DNA from: Bacillota bacterium
Lineage (GTDB): Bacteria; Bacillota; Clostridia; Oscillospirales; Ruminococcaceae
Length of the DNA: 7,140 nt
Direction: 5' to 3'
Assembly: GCA_023395695.1 (NCBI GenBank)
Contig: JAEWYJ010000063.1
Location: 1-7,140, forward strand
In this document: in pieces, positions 1 to 5,758 of the stretch
Layout: each line of letters opens with the position of its first letter
Numbering within the stretch: position 1 is the stretch's first letter
Made by a program: the position numbers and the translations under genes
The notes under the pieces: generated by a model
Database searches by the model: none
What the model was told of the DNA's origin: nothing
What the model saw: the letters and a program-made list of their open reading frames with translations, nothing else

Positions 1-109
1 GGAGATAACCGCGCGGAAAGCGATAGATTATTTTTCTTATTGCGGCGCCGGAAATTGGCATTAAATCTAACGCTGAACTTTTCTTTTTTGGCTTTTTATT
101 ATAAAGCTG
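1..109. other. Leading segment with no supported gene
   Basis: This stretch shows nothing that can be called. A short plus-strand frame (2-64) is open from the window edge to a TAA and could be the last codons of an upstream gene, but twenty codons without a motif are not enough. On the minus strand an ATG at 61 opens a frame that runs off the left edge, also without a clear Shine-Dalgarno site. Bases 79-105 are rich in A/T runs and sit directly before the tRNA promoter, so they may act as an UP element that contacts RNA polymerase alpha subunits; this is inference. Confidence 0.4.
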
Positions 110-138
110 TTGACAAATCTGTGTAACTATTATATAAT
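110..138 (+). promoter_or_regulatory. Sigma-A promoter of the tRNA operon
   Basis: The -35 box TTGACA (110-115) and the -10 box TATAAT (133-138) both match the vegetative consensus at all six positions and are separated by the ideal 17 bases. Transcription should begin near 145, about 60 bases before the first tRNA. An A/T-rich stretch lies just upstream. A perfect promoter fits a stable-RNA operon that must be transcribed heavily. No operator-like dyad overlaps it. Confidence 0.93.
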
Positions 139-207
139 AACAAAGTCGCTGAAACGATGACAGTTGGTTAGCCTGGCTGCCATATGGCTCGTTTGCAAGA
201 CCAATAT

Positions 208-284
208 GGCCCGGTAGTTCAGTCGGTTAGAACGCTAGCCTGTCACGCTAGAGGTCGTGGGTTCGAGTCCCATCCGGGTCGCCA
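208..284 (+). tRNA. tRNA-Asp (GTC)
   Basis: This is a complete cloverleaf of 77 bases including the encoded CCA (282-284). The seven-base acceptor stem pairs 208-214 with 274-280, with one G-U pair at the second position, and the discriminator is G281. The anticodon stem 235-239/247-251 encloses loop 240-246 with anticodon GTC at 242-244. The T loop carries the standard TTCGAGT-type sequence. It is first in the four-tRNA operon. Confidence 0.98.
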
Positions 285-320
285 CTTTTCGCCTGCGGCG
301 GATTTGCCAAGGCAGCATAT

Positions 321-396
<76 letters not shown>

Positions 397-402
397 GTTT
401 AT

Positions 403-478
403 GCGGGTTTAGCTCATCTGGTAGAGCGCCACCTTGCCAAGGTGGAGGTAGCGAGTTCGAGCCTCGTAACCCGCTCCA
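403..478 (+). tRNA. tRNA-Gly (GCC)
   Basis: This is a complete 76-base cloverleaf. Acceptor strands 403-409 and 468-474 pair fully, the discriminator is T475, and CCA is encoded at 476-478. The anticodon stem 429-433/441-445 closes loop 434-440 with anticodon GCC at 436-438, which reads the GGC and GGT glycine codons. Only six bases separate it from the CCA end of tRNA-Phe, so both must come from one transcript. Confidence 0.98.
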
Positions 479-487
479 TTACTCTAA

Positions 488-506
488 GCCTGAAGCATTT
501 TCAGGC
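488..506 (+). other. Spacer hairpin between tRNA-Gly and tRNA-Cys
   Basis: Arms GCCTGAA (488-494) and TTCAGGC (500-506) pair perfectly over seven bases around a five-base loop. No T-run follows, so it should not terminate transcription. In a multi-tRNA precursor such a hairpin probably marks a processing or stability element; that role is inference. A looser second dyad lies between it and tRNA-Cys (ACGG near 509 and CCGT near 529). Confidence 0.55.
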
Positions 507-538
507 AAACGGCGCGGTTTAAAATTGCCCGTCTATAT

Positions 539-612
539 GGCGCCATAGCCAAGCGGTAAGGCAGAGGTCTGCAAAACCTTTACCCCCGGTTCGATTCCGG
601 GTGGCGCCTCCA
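539..612 (+). tRNA. tRNA-Cys (GCA)
   Basis: This is a complete 74-base cloverleaf. Acceptor strands 539-545 and 602-608 pair fully, the discriminator is T609 (U73 is a known identity element for cysteinyl-tRNA synthetase), and CCA is encoded at 610-612. The anticodon stem 564-568/576-580 closes loop 569-575 with anticodon GCA at 571-573. It is the last gene of the operon, and the terminator starts about 20 bases downstream. Confidence 0.97.
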
Positions 613-615
613 AGA

Positions 616-627
616 GGTCGAAAGACC
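616..627 (+). other. Small GAAA tetraloop hairpin after tRNA-Cys
   Basis: GGTC (616-619) and GACC (624-627) close a GAAA tetraloop directly after the tRNA-Cys CCA and just before the terminator stem. It may help define the 3' trailer for processing. The stem is only four base pairs, so the call is tentative. Confidence 0.4.
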
Positions 628-631
628 GTGT

Positions 632-669
632 GAATCCTAGGTTTGTAAAAACTTAGGATTCTTCTTTTT
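632..669 (+). terminator. Intrinsic terminator of the tRNA operon
   Basis: Arms 632-644 and 649-661 pair over 13 positions, with one G-T pair, around a four-base loop (645-648). A T-rich tract follows at 662-669. This is a standard Rho-independent terminator and it separates the tRNA operon from the cwlD promoter about 75 bases downstream. Confidence 0.93.
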
Positions 670-741
670 GTATATTTTTATTCCCCGAGAAACAACGGAC
701 ACAAAGACAGGGCTATTGAGTCTATTATTTACGCCAGCCTA

Positions 742-770
742 TTGAACGTTTGTTCTGACTCTGGTATGAT
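742..770 (+). promoter_or_regulatory. Sigma-A-type promoter upstream of cwlD
   Basis: A -35 box TTGAAC (742-747) and a -10 box TATGAT (765-770) are spaced by exactly 17 bases. A TG at 762-763 gives an extended -10. The predicted start point is near 777, leaving a leader of about 60 bases before the cwlD ATG. Each hexamer differs from consensus at one position. In Bacillus subtilis cwlD is transcribed by sporulation sigma factors; no convincing sigma-E or sigma-G box is visible here, so this operon may also be expressed in vegetative cells, which would suit radA. That last point is inference. Confidence 0.68.
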
Positions 771-837
771 TATAATAAAGTATATTGTCATTCCACTCGT
801 TTTTTTCGCATATCAATGCTGTGGGGGAGGTGGCAAT

Positions 838-1575
838 ATGCGTAAAAAAATATACTTTTGTGTTGCGCTGAGCGTTCTGTTGCTTTTTACCTGTGGATTA
901 GGTGTTTATTCGGTAGTAAGGGTTATGAGCAGCTTACATGCGCCGACTTCTCCGGTTATTATTATTGATGCGGGGCACGGAGGGATGGACGGCGGCGCTA
1001 CGGGCGTCGGCGGCGTTATAGAAAAAGATATTAATCTGGCTATCGCCCAAAAGCTTCACAGTCTGGCGCAACTAAATGGTTATCATGCCATTATGGTGCG
1101 CAGCACCGACAAGTCGGTGCATGAAGAGGGCATTACGGGTGTGCGCAGGCAAAAGGTTTCGGATATTCATCAGCGGCTGGCGCTGGCCCAAAAATATCCG
1201 CATGGCATATTTGTCAGTATTCATCAAAACTATTTTCCAAAGCAATCCTCATGGGGAACGCAGGTGTTTTACAGTACAAAAAATGAGCAAAGCCGTATGC
1301 TGGCTCAAAAAATACAGAGCAATATTCGTGAAGCAATTCAACCGGATAACAAGCGGGAGATTAAGGCGGCGGGCAACAATCTTTATCTGCTTAGCCATAT
1401 GAGCAATCCGGCCGTGATGGTGGAATGCGGATTTATCTCCAATCCTGAGGATTGTCAACGGCTGCTGCAGGCAGATTATCAGCAACAGTTGGCGTTTAAA
1501 ATATTGCAGTCGGTGACCGAGCTGCAAATGCAGAGTGAAACAGAAGGGGACGTTGTTGATGGCTCAAAAAATTAA
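838..1575 (+). CDS. cwlD: N-acetylmuramoyl-L-alanine amidase, CwlD type
   Basis: This 245-residue zinc amidase of the Amidase_3 family cleaves the bond between N-acetylmuramic acid and L-alanine. In spore formers CwlD prepares stem-peptide-free muramic acid for conversion to muramic delta-lactam in the spore cortex, the mark read by germination lytic enzymes. An uncleaved signal anchor spans about residues 5-28, so the enzyme should act outside the membrane. The Zn ligands are visible in order: H47 in DAGHGG (44-49), E62 in the IEKDINL block, and H129 in SIHQN. E196 in VECGF is the expected catalytic glutamate. Length is close to the roughly 240 residues of Bacillus CwlD. The ATG at 838 is chosen because GGAGG (826-830) sits seven bases before it; a longer frame from a TTG at 742 would translate the promoter itself. 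The 3' end overlaps radA by 17 bases, which suggests translational coupling. Other Amidase_3 enzymes are possible, but size, anchor and lack of wall-binding repeats favour CwlD. Confidence 0.9.
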   Translation: MRKKIYFCVALSVLLLFTCGLGVYSVVRVMSSLHAPTSPVIIIDAGHGGMDGGATGVGGVIEKDINLAIAQKLHSLAQLNGYHAIMVRSTDKSVHEEGITGVRRQKVSDIHQRLALAQKYPHGIFVSIHQNYFPKQSSWGTQVFYSTKNEQSRMLAQKIQSNIREAIQPDNKREIKAAGNNLYLLSHMSNPAVMVECGFISNPEDCQRLLQADYQQQLAFKILQSVTELQMQSETEGDVVDGSKN

Positions 1576-2929
1576 ACAGGTGTTTACCTGTTCGGAGTGC
1601 GGTTTTGAAAGCGCTAAATGGCTTGGAAAATGCCCCGATTGCGGTAATTGGAACACAATGAATGAAGAAATCAAGGTGCAAATACCTCAAAAGCTGTCCG
1701 GCGTGGCCTCGCATGCAATCCCCGCTGCGGTTTCAGCTTTAAACGAGGTGGAATCAGGTGAAGAAATACGCTATGTTACCGGCATTACCGAGCTGGATCG
1801 CGTGCTGGGCGGGGGAATGGTGCCGGGCTCAGTGGTGCTTATCAGCGGCGACCCGGGTATCGGGAAATCCACGCTGCTGTTGCAGATGTGCCAGCCGATT
1901 TCAGCTATGCTCAAGGTGCTGTATGTCACCGGAGAGGAAAGCGTAAGACAAATTAAGCTGCGCGCTTTACGGCTGGGCGCCAACGATAATCATATGCTGA
2001 TCTGCGCCAGCACCGACCTGGATCAGATTCTGGCGACGATAGCGCAGCACGACCCGGATCTTGTCATTATCGACTCCATACAAACCATCAGCTTTGCGGC
2101 GCTTTCATCATCTTCGGGCAGCGTTACGCAGGTCAGGGAATGTACACAACGCCTTACCCGCGCGGCAAAGGACAGGGAAATACCGTTGTTTTTGGTGGGC
2201 CACGTCAATAAGGATGGCGCAATTGCCGGGCCGAAGGTTTTGGAGCATATGGTGGATGCCGTGCTGTATTTTGAGGGAGAACGCAACCTTTCTTACCGCA
2301 TTTTGCGTGCAATCAAGAACCGTTTTGGCTCCACCAACGAAATCGGCGTGTTTGAAATGACCGATCGTGGTCTTGAAGAGGTGGACAACCCGTCGGTTCT
2401 GCTGCTTTCCGGCAGGCCGGAGCATGCCTCTGGCACCTGCGTAACGGCTGTTATTGAGGGAACCAGACCCATTTTAGCTGAAATTCAGGCGCTGGTCAGC
2501 AAGAGCAGTTATCCGGTGCCTAAACGCAGCACCAATGGTTTTGATTTTAACCGGACGGCAATGCTGCTGGCTGTGCTGGAAAAGCGCTGCGGTTATTTTT
2601 TTGGAACATTGGATGTATACATCAATGTGGCGGGGGGATTGCGGCTCGACGAGCCCTCTGCAGATTTATCGGTTGTGCTGGCTTTGATCTCCAATCTTTT
2701 GGATAAGCCAATCGACGCATCACTGGCCGCATTTGGCGAGATTGGTTTGGCCGGCGAGATTCGCACAGTCAGCCGGGCGCAGCAGCGGGTAGGGGAAGCG
2801 TACCGTTTGGGGTTCAGGCAAATTGTTTTGCCGCAGCAAAATGCTGAGAGCATTAATACCGCCAATTATCCCGAGCTAAAGTTGATTACCGTCAAAAGTG
2901 TCGGCGATTTGCGGCGGTTGTTCGTTTGA
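1559..2929 (+). CDS. radA: DNA repair/recombination ATPase RadA (Sms)
   Basis: This 456-residue protein is full length for RadA, a RecA-like ATPase that drives branch migration of recombination intermediates and helps process stalled forks in the cytoplasm. The domains follow the family order. An N-terminal C4 zinc finger uses C11, C14, C25 and C28. The RecA-like core has Walker A GDPGIGKST (97-105), Walker B LVIIDS (168-173) and the RadA signature KNRFG (253-257). The C-terminal Lon-protease-like domain covers roughly 275-456. Nothing appears truncated. The ATG at 1559 is chosen because GAAGGGGA (1543-1550) lies eight bases upstream; an in-frame GTG at 1535 lacks such a site and would lengthen the overlap. 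The gene begins inside the last codons of cwlD and probably shares its promoter. No clear U-tailed terminator follows it. Confidence 0.97.
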   Translation: MAQKIKQVFTCSECGFESAKWLGKCPDCGNWNTMNEEIKVQIPQKLSGVASHAIPAAVSALNEVESGEEIRYVTGITELDRVLGGGMVPGSVVLISGDPGIGKSTLLLQMCQPISAMLKVLYVTGEESVRQIKLRALRLGANDNHMLICASTDLDQILATIAQHDPDLVIIDSIQTISFAALSSSSGSVTQVRECTQRLTRAAKDREIPLFLVGHVNKDGAIAGPKVLEHMVDAVLYFEGERNLSYRILRAIKNRFGSTNEIGVFEMTDRGLEEVDNPSVLLLSGRPEHASGTCVTAVIEGTRPILAEIQALVSKSSYPVPKRSTNGFDFNRTAMLLAVLEKRCGYFFGTLDVYINVAGGLRLDEPSADLSVVLALISNLLDKPIDASLAAFGEIGLAGEIRTVSRAQQRVGEAYRLGFRQIVLPQQNAESINTANYPELKLITVKSVGDLRRLFV

Positions 2930-3154
2930 ACCGCTACAAAAATAGATGCAGTCGGTATTTGTGCTGGCGCTGCTCTGGTTTAACTGCTGTAATGTACAGT
3001 AACCGTCCTTTTGATGCAGGCAGTGGTGCGCACATTTTATTAAATTCAATTCAGGGCACCTCCAAAACCTTTTTGTATAGTGTTTTCGATGTGGGGACGA
3101 TTATTCCGCTCCGACTGCGGTGTTCAAATACTTGGGGAGGATTCGTTTTAAAAC

Positions 3155-3200
3155 CCCTCCCTAATTTCGCTAAATATTTATTTAGCGAAATTAGGGAGGG
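3155..3200. repeat. Perfect 20-base inverted repeat with 6-base centre
   Basis: Bases 3155-3174 and 3181-3200 are exact reverse complements over 20 positions and flank the centre TATTTA. The outer part is G/C-rich and the inner part A/T-rich. The repeat ends only 20 bases before the recombinase ATG, and the Shine-Dalgarno site starts seven bases after the right arm. No T-run follows on the plus strand. On the minus strand the arm is followed by GG and TTTT, so it could stop antisense transcription running back from spoIIM. Other readings are a recombinase binding or crossover site, an operator, or a leader RNA hairpin affecting translation. The structure is certain; the function is not known. 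Confidence 0.85.
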
Positions 3201-3207
3201 CATAAAC

Positions 3208-3212
3208 AGGAG
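3208..3212 (+). promoter_or_regulatory. Ribosome binding site of the recombinase gene
   Basis: AGGAG at 3208-3212 is eight bases before the ATG at 3221 and fixes that start. It lies just beyond the right arm of the inverted repeat, so a folded hairpin would not cover it but would sit very close to an initiating ribosome. Confidence 0.75.
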
Positions 3213-3220
3213 TATCAACT

Positions 3221-4246
3221 ATGCCGGCTATCTTAAACAGCAAATCTAAATATGCACCCTTTAATGACTGTCCTGAGCCACTGCGCGAATTTTTATCCTA
3301 CGCCCTGACTATTCGCGGGCTGTCTCCGCGCACCGTTGACGGTTATTATATTGAACTGCGCACTTTTTTAAGGTTTTTAAAGCAGCATCGCGCTGGGCAG
3401 CCCAATATTCAATCTCTGTCCGAAACGGTTATTGCCGATATTCCGGCAGATATGATCTGTGCCATAACACTGGCCGACATTTACGCTTATCTTAATTTTG
3501 CGCATAATGAGCTTGGTAATGCCGCCAGCGCACGCGCCCGTAAAATTTCAACCTTAAGCTCATTTTATAAATTTTTGTCCACAAAAACATTATATATGAC
3601 TGATAATCCTATAAAAAATCTGGACAGACCCAAAACCAAGCGAGCGTTACCTAAATATTTAACTCTTGATGAAAGCAATGGTCTGTTGGAAACAGCGGAT
3701 TTGCGCGATAATGCGCGTGATTACTGCATTCTGACACTGTTTTTAAACTGCGGTATGCGACTGTCCGAGCTGGTGGCTATAAACTGTGCGGATATCCGGG
3801 ACGATAACGCGCTAAAATTGCTCGGTAAAGGCAACAAAGAGCGCATTGTTTACCTCAACCAAGCTTGTTTAGATGCAATAAACACCTACATAAAAGATTC
3901 CGGGCAAATCAAGCGTAAAAATGACGCGCTGTTTGTAAGCCAAAGCGGCAAACGCCTTTCGCCGCGCCGGGTTGAGCAGATTATTGATGAATGCCTCAAA
4001 AATGCCGGACTGTCCGGAAAAGGCTATACGCCGCACAAACTGCGCCACACAGCCGCGACGCTGATGTATCAATACGGTAATGTGGATGTACGAATTTTAA
4101 AGGAAATTCTAGGGCATTCCAATTTAAATACAACGGAGATTTATACCCATGTCTCCAACCGGCAGCTTGAGCAGGCGGCGGACAACTCTCCCCTTGCGCA
4201 AAAACAGCGTATAAAAAAGCCAAAGAGCGATATCTCAGAGAAATAA
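3221..4246 (+). CDS. Tyrosine recombinase, XerC/XerD-like
   Basis: This 341-residue protein is a site-specific tyrosine recombinase, which cuts and rejoins DNA through a covalent phosphotyrosine and a Holliday junction. The N-terminal SAM-like core-binding domain covers about 20-125 and the catalytic domain about 143-320. The full active-site set is visible: R180 (CGMRLSEL), K206 (GKGNKER), H272 and R275 (HKLRH), H299 (LGHSN) and the nucleophile Y308 (EIYTH). It is somewhat longer than typical XerC or XerD (about 300 residues), with extra residues at the N-terminus and a basic tail after 320. It may be a chromosome-dimer-resolving Xer protein or an integrase-like relative; with no phage or conjugation genes nearby, a housekeeping or stand-alone role is more likely. 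In Bacillus xerD lies close to spoIIM, and here the spoIIM-like gene also adjoins but converges, with 3' ends overlapping by 12 bases. Part of the 5' half looks more A/T-rich than its neighbours. The long inverted repeat lies directly upstream. Confidence 0.9.
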   Translation: MPAILNSKSKYAPFNDCPEPLREFLSYALTIRGLSPRTVDGYYIELRTFLRFLKQHRAGQPNIQSLSETVIADIPADMICAITLADIYAYLNFAHNELGNAASARARKISTLSSFYKFLSTKTLYMTDNPIKNLDRPKTKRALPKYLTLDESNGLLETADLRDNARDYCILTLFLNCGMRLSELVAINCADIRDDNALKLLGKGNKERIVYLNQACLDAINTYIKDSGQIKRKNDALFVSQSGKRLSPRRVEQIIDECLKNAGLSGKGYTPHKLRHTAATLMYQYGNVDVRILKEILGHSNLNTTEIYTHVSNRQLEQAADNSPLAQKQRIKKPKSDISEK

Positions 4247-4858
4247 AACGTAGCTATAGGCCTCCAATGCAGCGCCCGCAATCAGAAAGATGCCGTATAA
4301 CACCATTTTGCCACAAAACAGCCCCGGTGAAATGCCGGCGCTTCCCCGCTGCTGCACAGCGATTGACTGCCAGAAATACTGACTGAGCTGCATGGCGTCA
4401 CAACAGCAAAACATAATCGTTACGGTGGAGATCATAAGATTGGGCAACAAAAAAACGAAAATATACCGCATAGCGGAATCGGGATAGCAAGCCAGGAGTC
4501 CGCTGGCCAACACGCCGTAGCCCATCCCCTTGACGCAGGGCGTCAGGGCGATAATCGGCGCAGAAACCGCGCAGAAACCGCATACGAACAGGATAAACCA
4601 CGCTGCGGCGTTTGGCGTGAGCGCACTGAAAAAAGTCTGCATCATCGGCTGACTTTCTCGGCTGAGAATAAATTGTTTTAAAATTTCAGTTACACCCTCC
4701 AGCTTGCCAATTCCAAGCCACACCGATGCCGCGGTACCGACTATCACACCGATTAAAAACATAACGCCAAAAAACAGCATACCCCAATGCATGCGAATCC
4801 ACAGAATCAGGCTTTTGCGCTTGGCGGCATAGCGGCTTTCACGACCCGTTCTTTCCAT
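4235..4858 (-). CDS. spoIIM: Stage II sporulation protein M-like membrane protein
   Basis: In Bacillus, SpoIIM works with SpoIID and SpoIIP in the mother-cell complex that remodels septal peptidoglycan for engulfment. The 207-residue product has about five hydrophobic segments (near 26-48, 84-104, 108-125, 132-153 and 182-206) and a short basic N-terminus. Family-like features are a first helix with GVMFLIGVIVG, an FVFLLPN stretch in the middle (134-140), and a last helix ending in ALEAY. Length is close to Bacillus SpoIIM (about 214). The identification rests on topology and recalled motif pattern, so another DUF95/SpoIIM-superfamily protein is possible. The ATG at 4858 is chosen because GGGGGTG (4873-4867) lies eight bases upstream; a longer frame from a TTG at 4915 has no ribosome site. 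A CCC run (151-153) is unusual. The gene follows proC by 76 bases, but a terminator-like hairpin lies between them, so independent sporulation control is likely. Confidence 0.72.
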   Translation of the reverse strand: MERTGRESRYAAKRKSLILWIRMHWGMLFFGVMFLIGVIVGTAASVWLGIGKLEGVTEILKQFILSRESQPMMQTFFSALTPNAAAWFILFVCGFCAVSAPIIALTPCVKGMGYGVLASGLLACYPDSAMRYIFVFLLPNLMISTVTIMFCCCDAMQLSQYFWQSIAVQQRGSAGISPGLFCGKMVLYGIFLIAGAALEAYSYVLFL

Positions 4859-4861
4859 AAC

Positions 4862-4906
4862 AAAAACACCCCCGACAACTCCTTTATACAAGGATATGCC
4901 GGGGGT
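4862..4906 (-). terminator. Terminator-like hairpin between proC and spoIIM that contains the spoIIM ribosome site
   Basis: Read on the minus strand, 4906-4897 pairs with 4877-4868 over ten positions (seven perfect, G/C-rich, then G-U, C-G and A-U). A two-by-two mismatch follows, then a five-pair inner stem 4894-4890/4884-4880 with a five-base loop. The next bases are G and five Ts (4866-4862), as in a Rho-independent terminator. It would stop transcripts coming from proC. Its 3' arm includes GGGGGTG, the probable Shine-Dalgarno site of spoIIM, so any read-through RNA would also have that site masked. Confidence 0.72.
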
Positions 4907-4920
4907 TGTCCTCAATATGA
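4891..4920 (-). promoter_or_regulatory. Possible sigma-E promoter of spoIIM
   Basis: On the minus strand TCATATT (4920-4914) fits the sigma-E -35 consensus KMATATT at every position. After 15 bases comes CATATCCT (4898-4891), which matches 6 of 8 positions of the -10 consensus CATACAHT. Transcription would begin near 4884, leaving a leader of about 27 bases. Bacillus spoIIM belongs to the sigma-E regulon, so box and gene agree. The -10 mismatches and the short motif keep this tentative. Confidence 0.5.
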
Positions 4921-4934
4921 TTCGGTTTTAAAAA

Positions 4935-5735
4935 TTATCGACCAAGCTCGTAAGCACGCTTAACGCAGTTGTCAATACCGGCCACAAGCGCCTCTGCTAA
5001 ATTGTGCTGTTCCATTGCATCAAGGCCAGCCAGCGTTGTCCCGCCTTTAGAACACACCATTTTAATCAGCTGGTCAAGGTCGACGCCGCTGTCCGCCATC
5101 ATGTGGGCCGAACCGATCAATGTGCTGCAAAACAGCTTTAGCGCCGTTTCGCGCTCAAAGCCAAGTGCAACGGCATGCTCCACAAAAACCTGGGTAATCC
5201 GATAGATGAAGGCGGGACCGCTGCCATTGAACGGAATAACCTCATTCATCAGGTTGGCGGGTATCTCAACAGCGTCGCCGCAAGCTGAGAACAAACTGTG
5301 TACCGTATCAAATTCTGCTCCGGTTGTTGGATCGACCTTTGCCAAAGCCGAGGTACCAAACCCCAACGAAACAGGCGTGTTGGGCATAGCCAAGACGATT
5401 TTAGCGTCATAAGCAAGTGCTTTTTTGATATAGCTGCCTGAAATGCCCGCTGCAATTGAAATGAATATATTCTGGCCTTTGCAGGCAGGCTTTATTTCTT
5501 CAAGCAACGCTGTAAAGCCCTGAGGCTTGATGGCCAACAGGACATAGTTGCAGTGCTCAACTACCTCGCACGGATTGGTTGTATGGCCGACACCTCGGCT
5601 GTACAGCGCCTTGTGCTGTTCGGGATGTCGGTCGCAAAGCAGAATTTGTTCAGGCGGGACGACGCCCTTTTTAAGTATTCCGCCCAGCAGGGCCGATCCC
5701 ATATTCCCTACCCCTATTACGCCTAACTTTAACAT
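4935..5735 (-). CDS. proC: Pyrroline-5-carboxylate reductase
   Basis: ProC reduces 1-pyrroline-5-carboxylate to L-proline with NAD(P)H, the last step of proline synthesis, in the cytoplasm. The 266-residue length is normal. The N-terminal Rossmann domain shows the dinucleotide loop GVGNMG (8-13), with LLAIKP at 66-71 and AMPNTP at 116-121. The C-terminal dimerisation and substrate domain shows NGSGPAF (170-176) and GGTTLAGL (231-238). Two positions often Ser and Pro in the last two blocks (before GSGPA and before GGTT) are Asn and Lys here, a mild divergence. GGGGAG (5745-5740) lies four bases before the ATG. The gene starts 23 bases after the SCIFF maturase stop, so the two are probably cotranscribed, although no metabolic link between them is known. 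A terminator-like hairpin lies downstream, before spoIIM. Confidence 0.95.
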   Translation of the reverse strand: MLKLGVIGVGNMGSALLGGILKKGVVPPEQILLCDRHPEQHKALYSRGVGHTTNPCEVVEHCNYVLLAIKPQGFTALLEEIKPACKGQNIFISIAAGISGSYIKKALAYDAKIVLAMPNTPVSLGFGTSALAKVDPTTGAEFDTVHSLFSACGDAVEIPANLMNEVIPFNGSGPAFIYRITQVFVEHAVALGFERETALKLFCSTLIGSAHMMADSGVDLDQLIKMVCSKGGTTLAGLDAMEQHNLAEALVAGIDNCVKRAYELGR

Positions 5736-5758
5736 AACGCTCCCCTGCCCTTCTGCGC

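Larger units (their letters stand above)
2930..3220. other. Intergenic region between radA and the recombinase gene
   Basis: This 291-base gap holds no supported gene. A frame from a TTG at 2926 stays open to 3249, but it lacks a ribosome site, resembles no protein and runs through the inverted repeat. Minor dyads are CTGTA/TACAG (2987-2999) and CCGC/GCGG (3106-3120), neither with a T-run. A TATAGT at 3076-3081 could be a -10 box, but no acceptable -35 box sits at the right spacing. The main structure is the long inverted repeat at 3155-3200, listed separately. Confidence 0.6.

Noticed and set aside
742..837. N-terminal extension of cwlD from a TTG at 742
   Set aside because: The TTG is part of the -35 box, the extension spans the -10 box and predicted start point, and the ATG at 838 has a strong ribosome site.
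2987..2999. Small dyad CTGTA/TACAG as a radA terminator
   Set aside because: The stem is five base pairs with a three-base loop and no T-run follows directly.
3076..3081. TATAGT as a -10 box for the recombinase gene
   Set aside because: No recognisable -35 box lies 16-18 bases upstream, so the promoter of this gene remains unplaced.
2926..3249. 107-codon frame between radA and the recombinase gene
   Set aside because: It starts at a TTG inside the radA stop region without a ribosome site, shows no domain, crosses the inverted repeat and overlaps the recombinase start.
4859..4915. Longer SpoIIM start at a TTG at 4915
   Set aside because: No Shine-Dalgarno site precedes it, and the extra residues would translate the terminator-like hairpin; the ATG at 4858 fits family length.
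4859..4934. Riboswitch upstream of spoIIM
   Set aside because: Only 76 bases separate proC from spoIIM and a single hairpin with a U-run is seen; there is no room or sign of a known aptamer.
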